Origin: an uncultured Bacteroidota bacterium
GTDB taxonomy: Bacteria > Bacteroidota > Bacteroidia > NS11-12g > UBA955
DNA length: 6,682 nt
Assembly (NCBI GenBank): GCA_903953615.1
Contig: CAJBKH010000301.1
Span: 1 to 6,682 of the forward strand
Reading direction: 5' to 3'
The number at the start of each line of letters is the position of its first letter. Position 1 is the stretch's first letter. The notes beneath the pieces were generated by a model that saw only the letters and a program-made list of their open reading frames with translations, searched no databases and was not told the DNA's origin. The position numbers were made by a program, and so were the translations under genes. Below are positions 6,007-6,682 of this stretch, one piece after another.

Positions 6007-6682
6007 ATGAAAATTGCAGTTGTGGGTGCTACCGGATTGGTAGGCACCAAAATGTTAGAGGTATTAAGCGAAAGAAATTTTCCGTTGACAGAACTAATAC
6101 CCGTGGCGAGTGAAAAATCGGTCGGTCAAAAAGTAAATTATAAGGGCACCGATTATAGTGTTGTAAGCATGCAAACGGCCATTGATTTAAAACCTGAAAT
6201 AGCTTTGTTCTCTGCAGGTGGTGGCACCTCTTTAGAATGGGCCGAAAAATTTGCAGCAGCTGGCACTACCGTTATCGATAATTCTTCGGCATGGCGCATG
6301 GACCCAACAAAAAAATTAGTGGTGCCAGAAGTAAATGCCAATGTCTTAACAGCCACCGATAAAATAATTGCCAATCCCAATTGCAGCACCATACAAATGG
6401 TGGTGGTGATGAACCCCCTGCACGAAAAATACAAAATAAAACGCGTGGTGGTAAGCACTTATCAAAGTGTTACCGGTACTGGTAAAAAAGCGGTCGACCA
6501 ACTGATGGCCGAGCGCAATGGTACCACTGCCGAAAAAGCATATCCTTACACCATTGATTTAAATTTATTACCCCACATCGATGTTTTTATGGACAATGGT
6601 TACACCAAAGAAGAAATGAAAATGGTGAACGAAACCAGAAAAATTATGGACGATGACAGCATTAAACTAACCGCCACTGCTG
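6007..6682 (+). CDS. asd: Aspartate-semialdehyde dehydrogenase, N-terminal two thirds
   Basis: The gene is open to the right edge of the window: 225 complete codons out of an expected 325-335. The enzyme reduces aspartyl-4-phosphate to aspartate semialdehyde with NADPH, the branch point to lysine/diaminopimelate, threonine, methionine and isoleucine. MKIAVVGATGLVG (residues 1-13) forms the NADP-binding loop and FSAGGGTSLEWAEKF (68-82) follows. DNSSAWRMD (91-99) and VPEVN (106-110) are typical. The catalytic cysteine is C126 in ANPNCSTIQ, and STYQSVTGTGKKAVDQL (150-166) is the STYQ-type loop found outside the enterobacterial subgroup. The catalytic histidine lies beyond the window. The ATG at 6007 is fixed by the conserved N-terminus. 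No regulatory leader is present if the predicted promoter is right. Confidence 0.97.
   Translation, partial: MKIAVVGATGLVGTKMLEVLSERNFPLTELIPVASEKSVGQKVNYKGTDYSVVSMQTAIDLKPEIALFSAGGGTSLEWAEKFAAAGTTVIDNSSAWRMDPTKKLVVPEVNANVLTATDKIIANPNCSTIQMVVVMNPLHEKYKIKRVVVSTYQSVTGTGKKAVDQLMAERNGTTAEKAYPYTIDLNLLPHIDVFMDNGYTKEEMKMVNETRKIMDDDSIKLTATA

Noticed and set aside
6153..6458. Minus-strand open frame of about 100 codons
   Set aside because: It lies wholly inside asd, whose protein is unmistakable in the plus frame.
1..6682. Mobile element, CRISPR array, defence island, tRNA or rRNA
   Set aside because: No transposase, integrase, regularly spaced repeats, tRNA-like cloverleaf or rRNA sequence was seen; nearly all the sequence is accounted for by conserved genes.

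Overview
The window looks like an ordinary chromosomal segment of a low-GC member of the phylum Bacteroidota. This rests on the encoded proteins (a single-POTRA BamA-like outer-membrane protein with an ERWYFWP motif, a CBS/ACT-like protein, and an EamA permease reading IYGITFSLVKDIMP). It is also supported by -7 boxes matching the Bacteroidota consensus TAnnTTTG exactly upstream of three genes, and by the absence of Shine-Dalgarno sequences. I cannot assign a family or genus from the sequence alone.

Layout. Positions 1-2048 hold a tightly packed minus-strand unit transcribed in the order EamA/DMT permease, yicC, S41 C-terminal processing peptidase (the last is cut by the window start). The junctions are an overlap between the permease and yicC, and a stop codon directly abutting a start codon between yicC and the peptidase. 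A divergent intergenic region (2049-2207) separates this unit from a plus-strand gene (2208-3773) for a membrane-anchored papain-like (C1) peptidase with a Gly-rich N-terminus and a C-terminal DUF4384-like domain. That gene converges on a minus-strand pair (5831 to 3784): a CBS-pair/ACT-like protein followed two bases later by the BamA/TamA-like outer-membrane protein. The two convergent stops lie 10 bp apart and one is embedded in an AT-rich palindrome that probably serves as a terminator. A second divergent intergenic region (5832-6006) carries two promoters, one for the CBS gene and one for asd (aspartate-semialdehyde dehydrogenase, plus strand, cut by the window end).

The genes do not form one pathway. 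They are mostly housekeeping functions: cell-envelope biogenesis and proteolysis (BamA-like protein, S41 peptidase, C1 peptidase), RNA metabolism (YicC), transport (EamA) and amino-acid synthesis (Asd). No mobile element, CRISPR array, RNA gene, prophage or defence system is visible.

The points most worth a second look are these. The permease has no usable ATG, GTG or TTG in front of its conserved first membrane helix. The BamA-like gene can only start at TTG or another non-ATG codon. The C1 peptidase has an unusual membrane-anchored architecture. The asd promoter would produce an almost leaderless mRNA.
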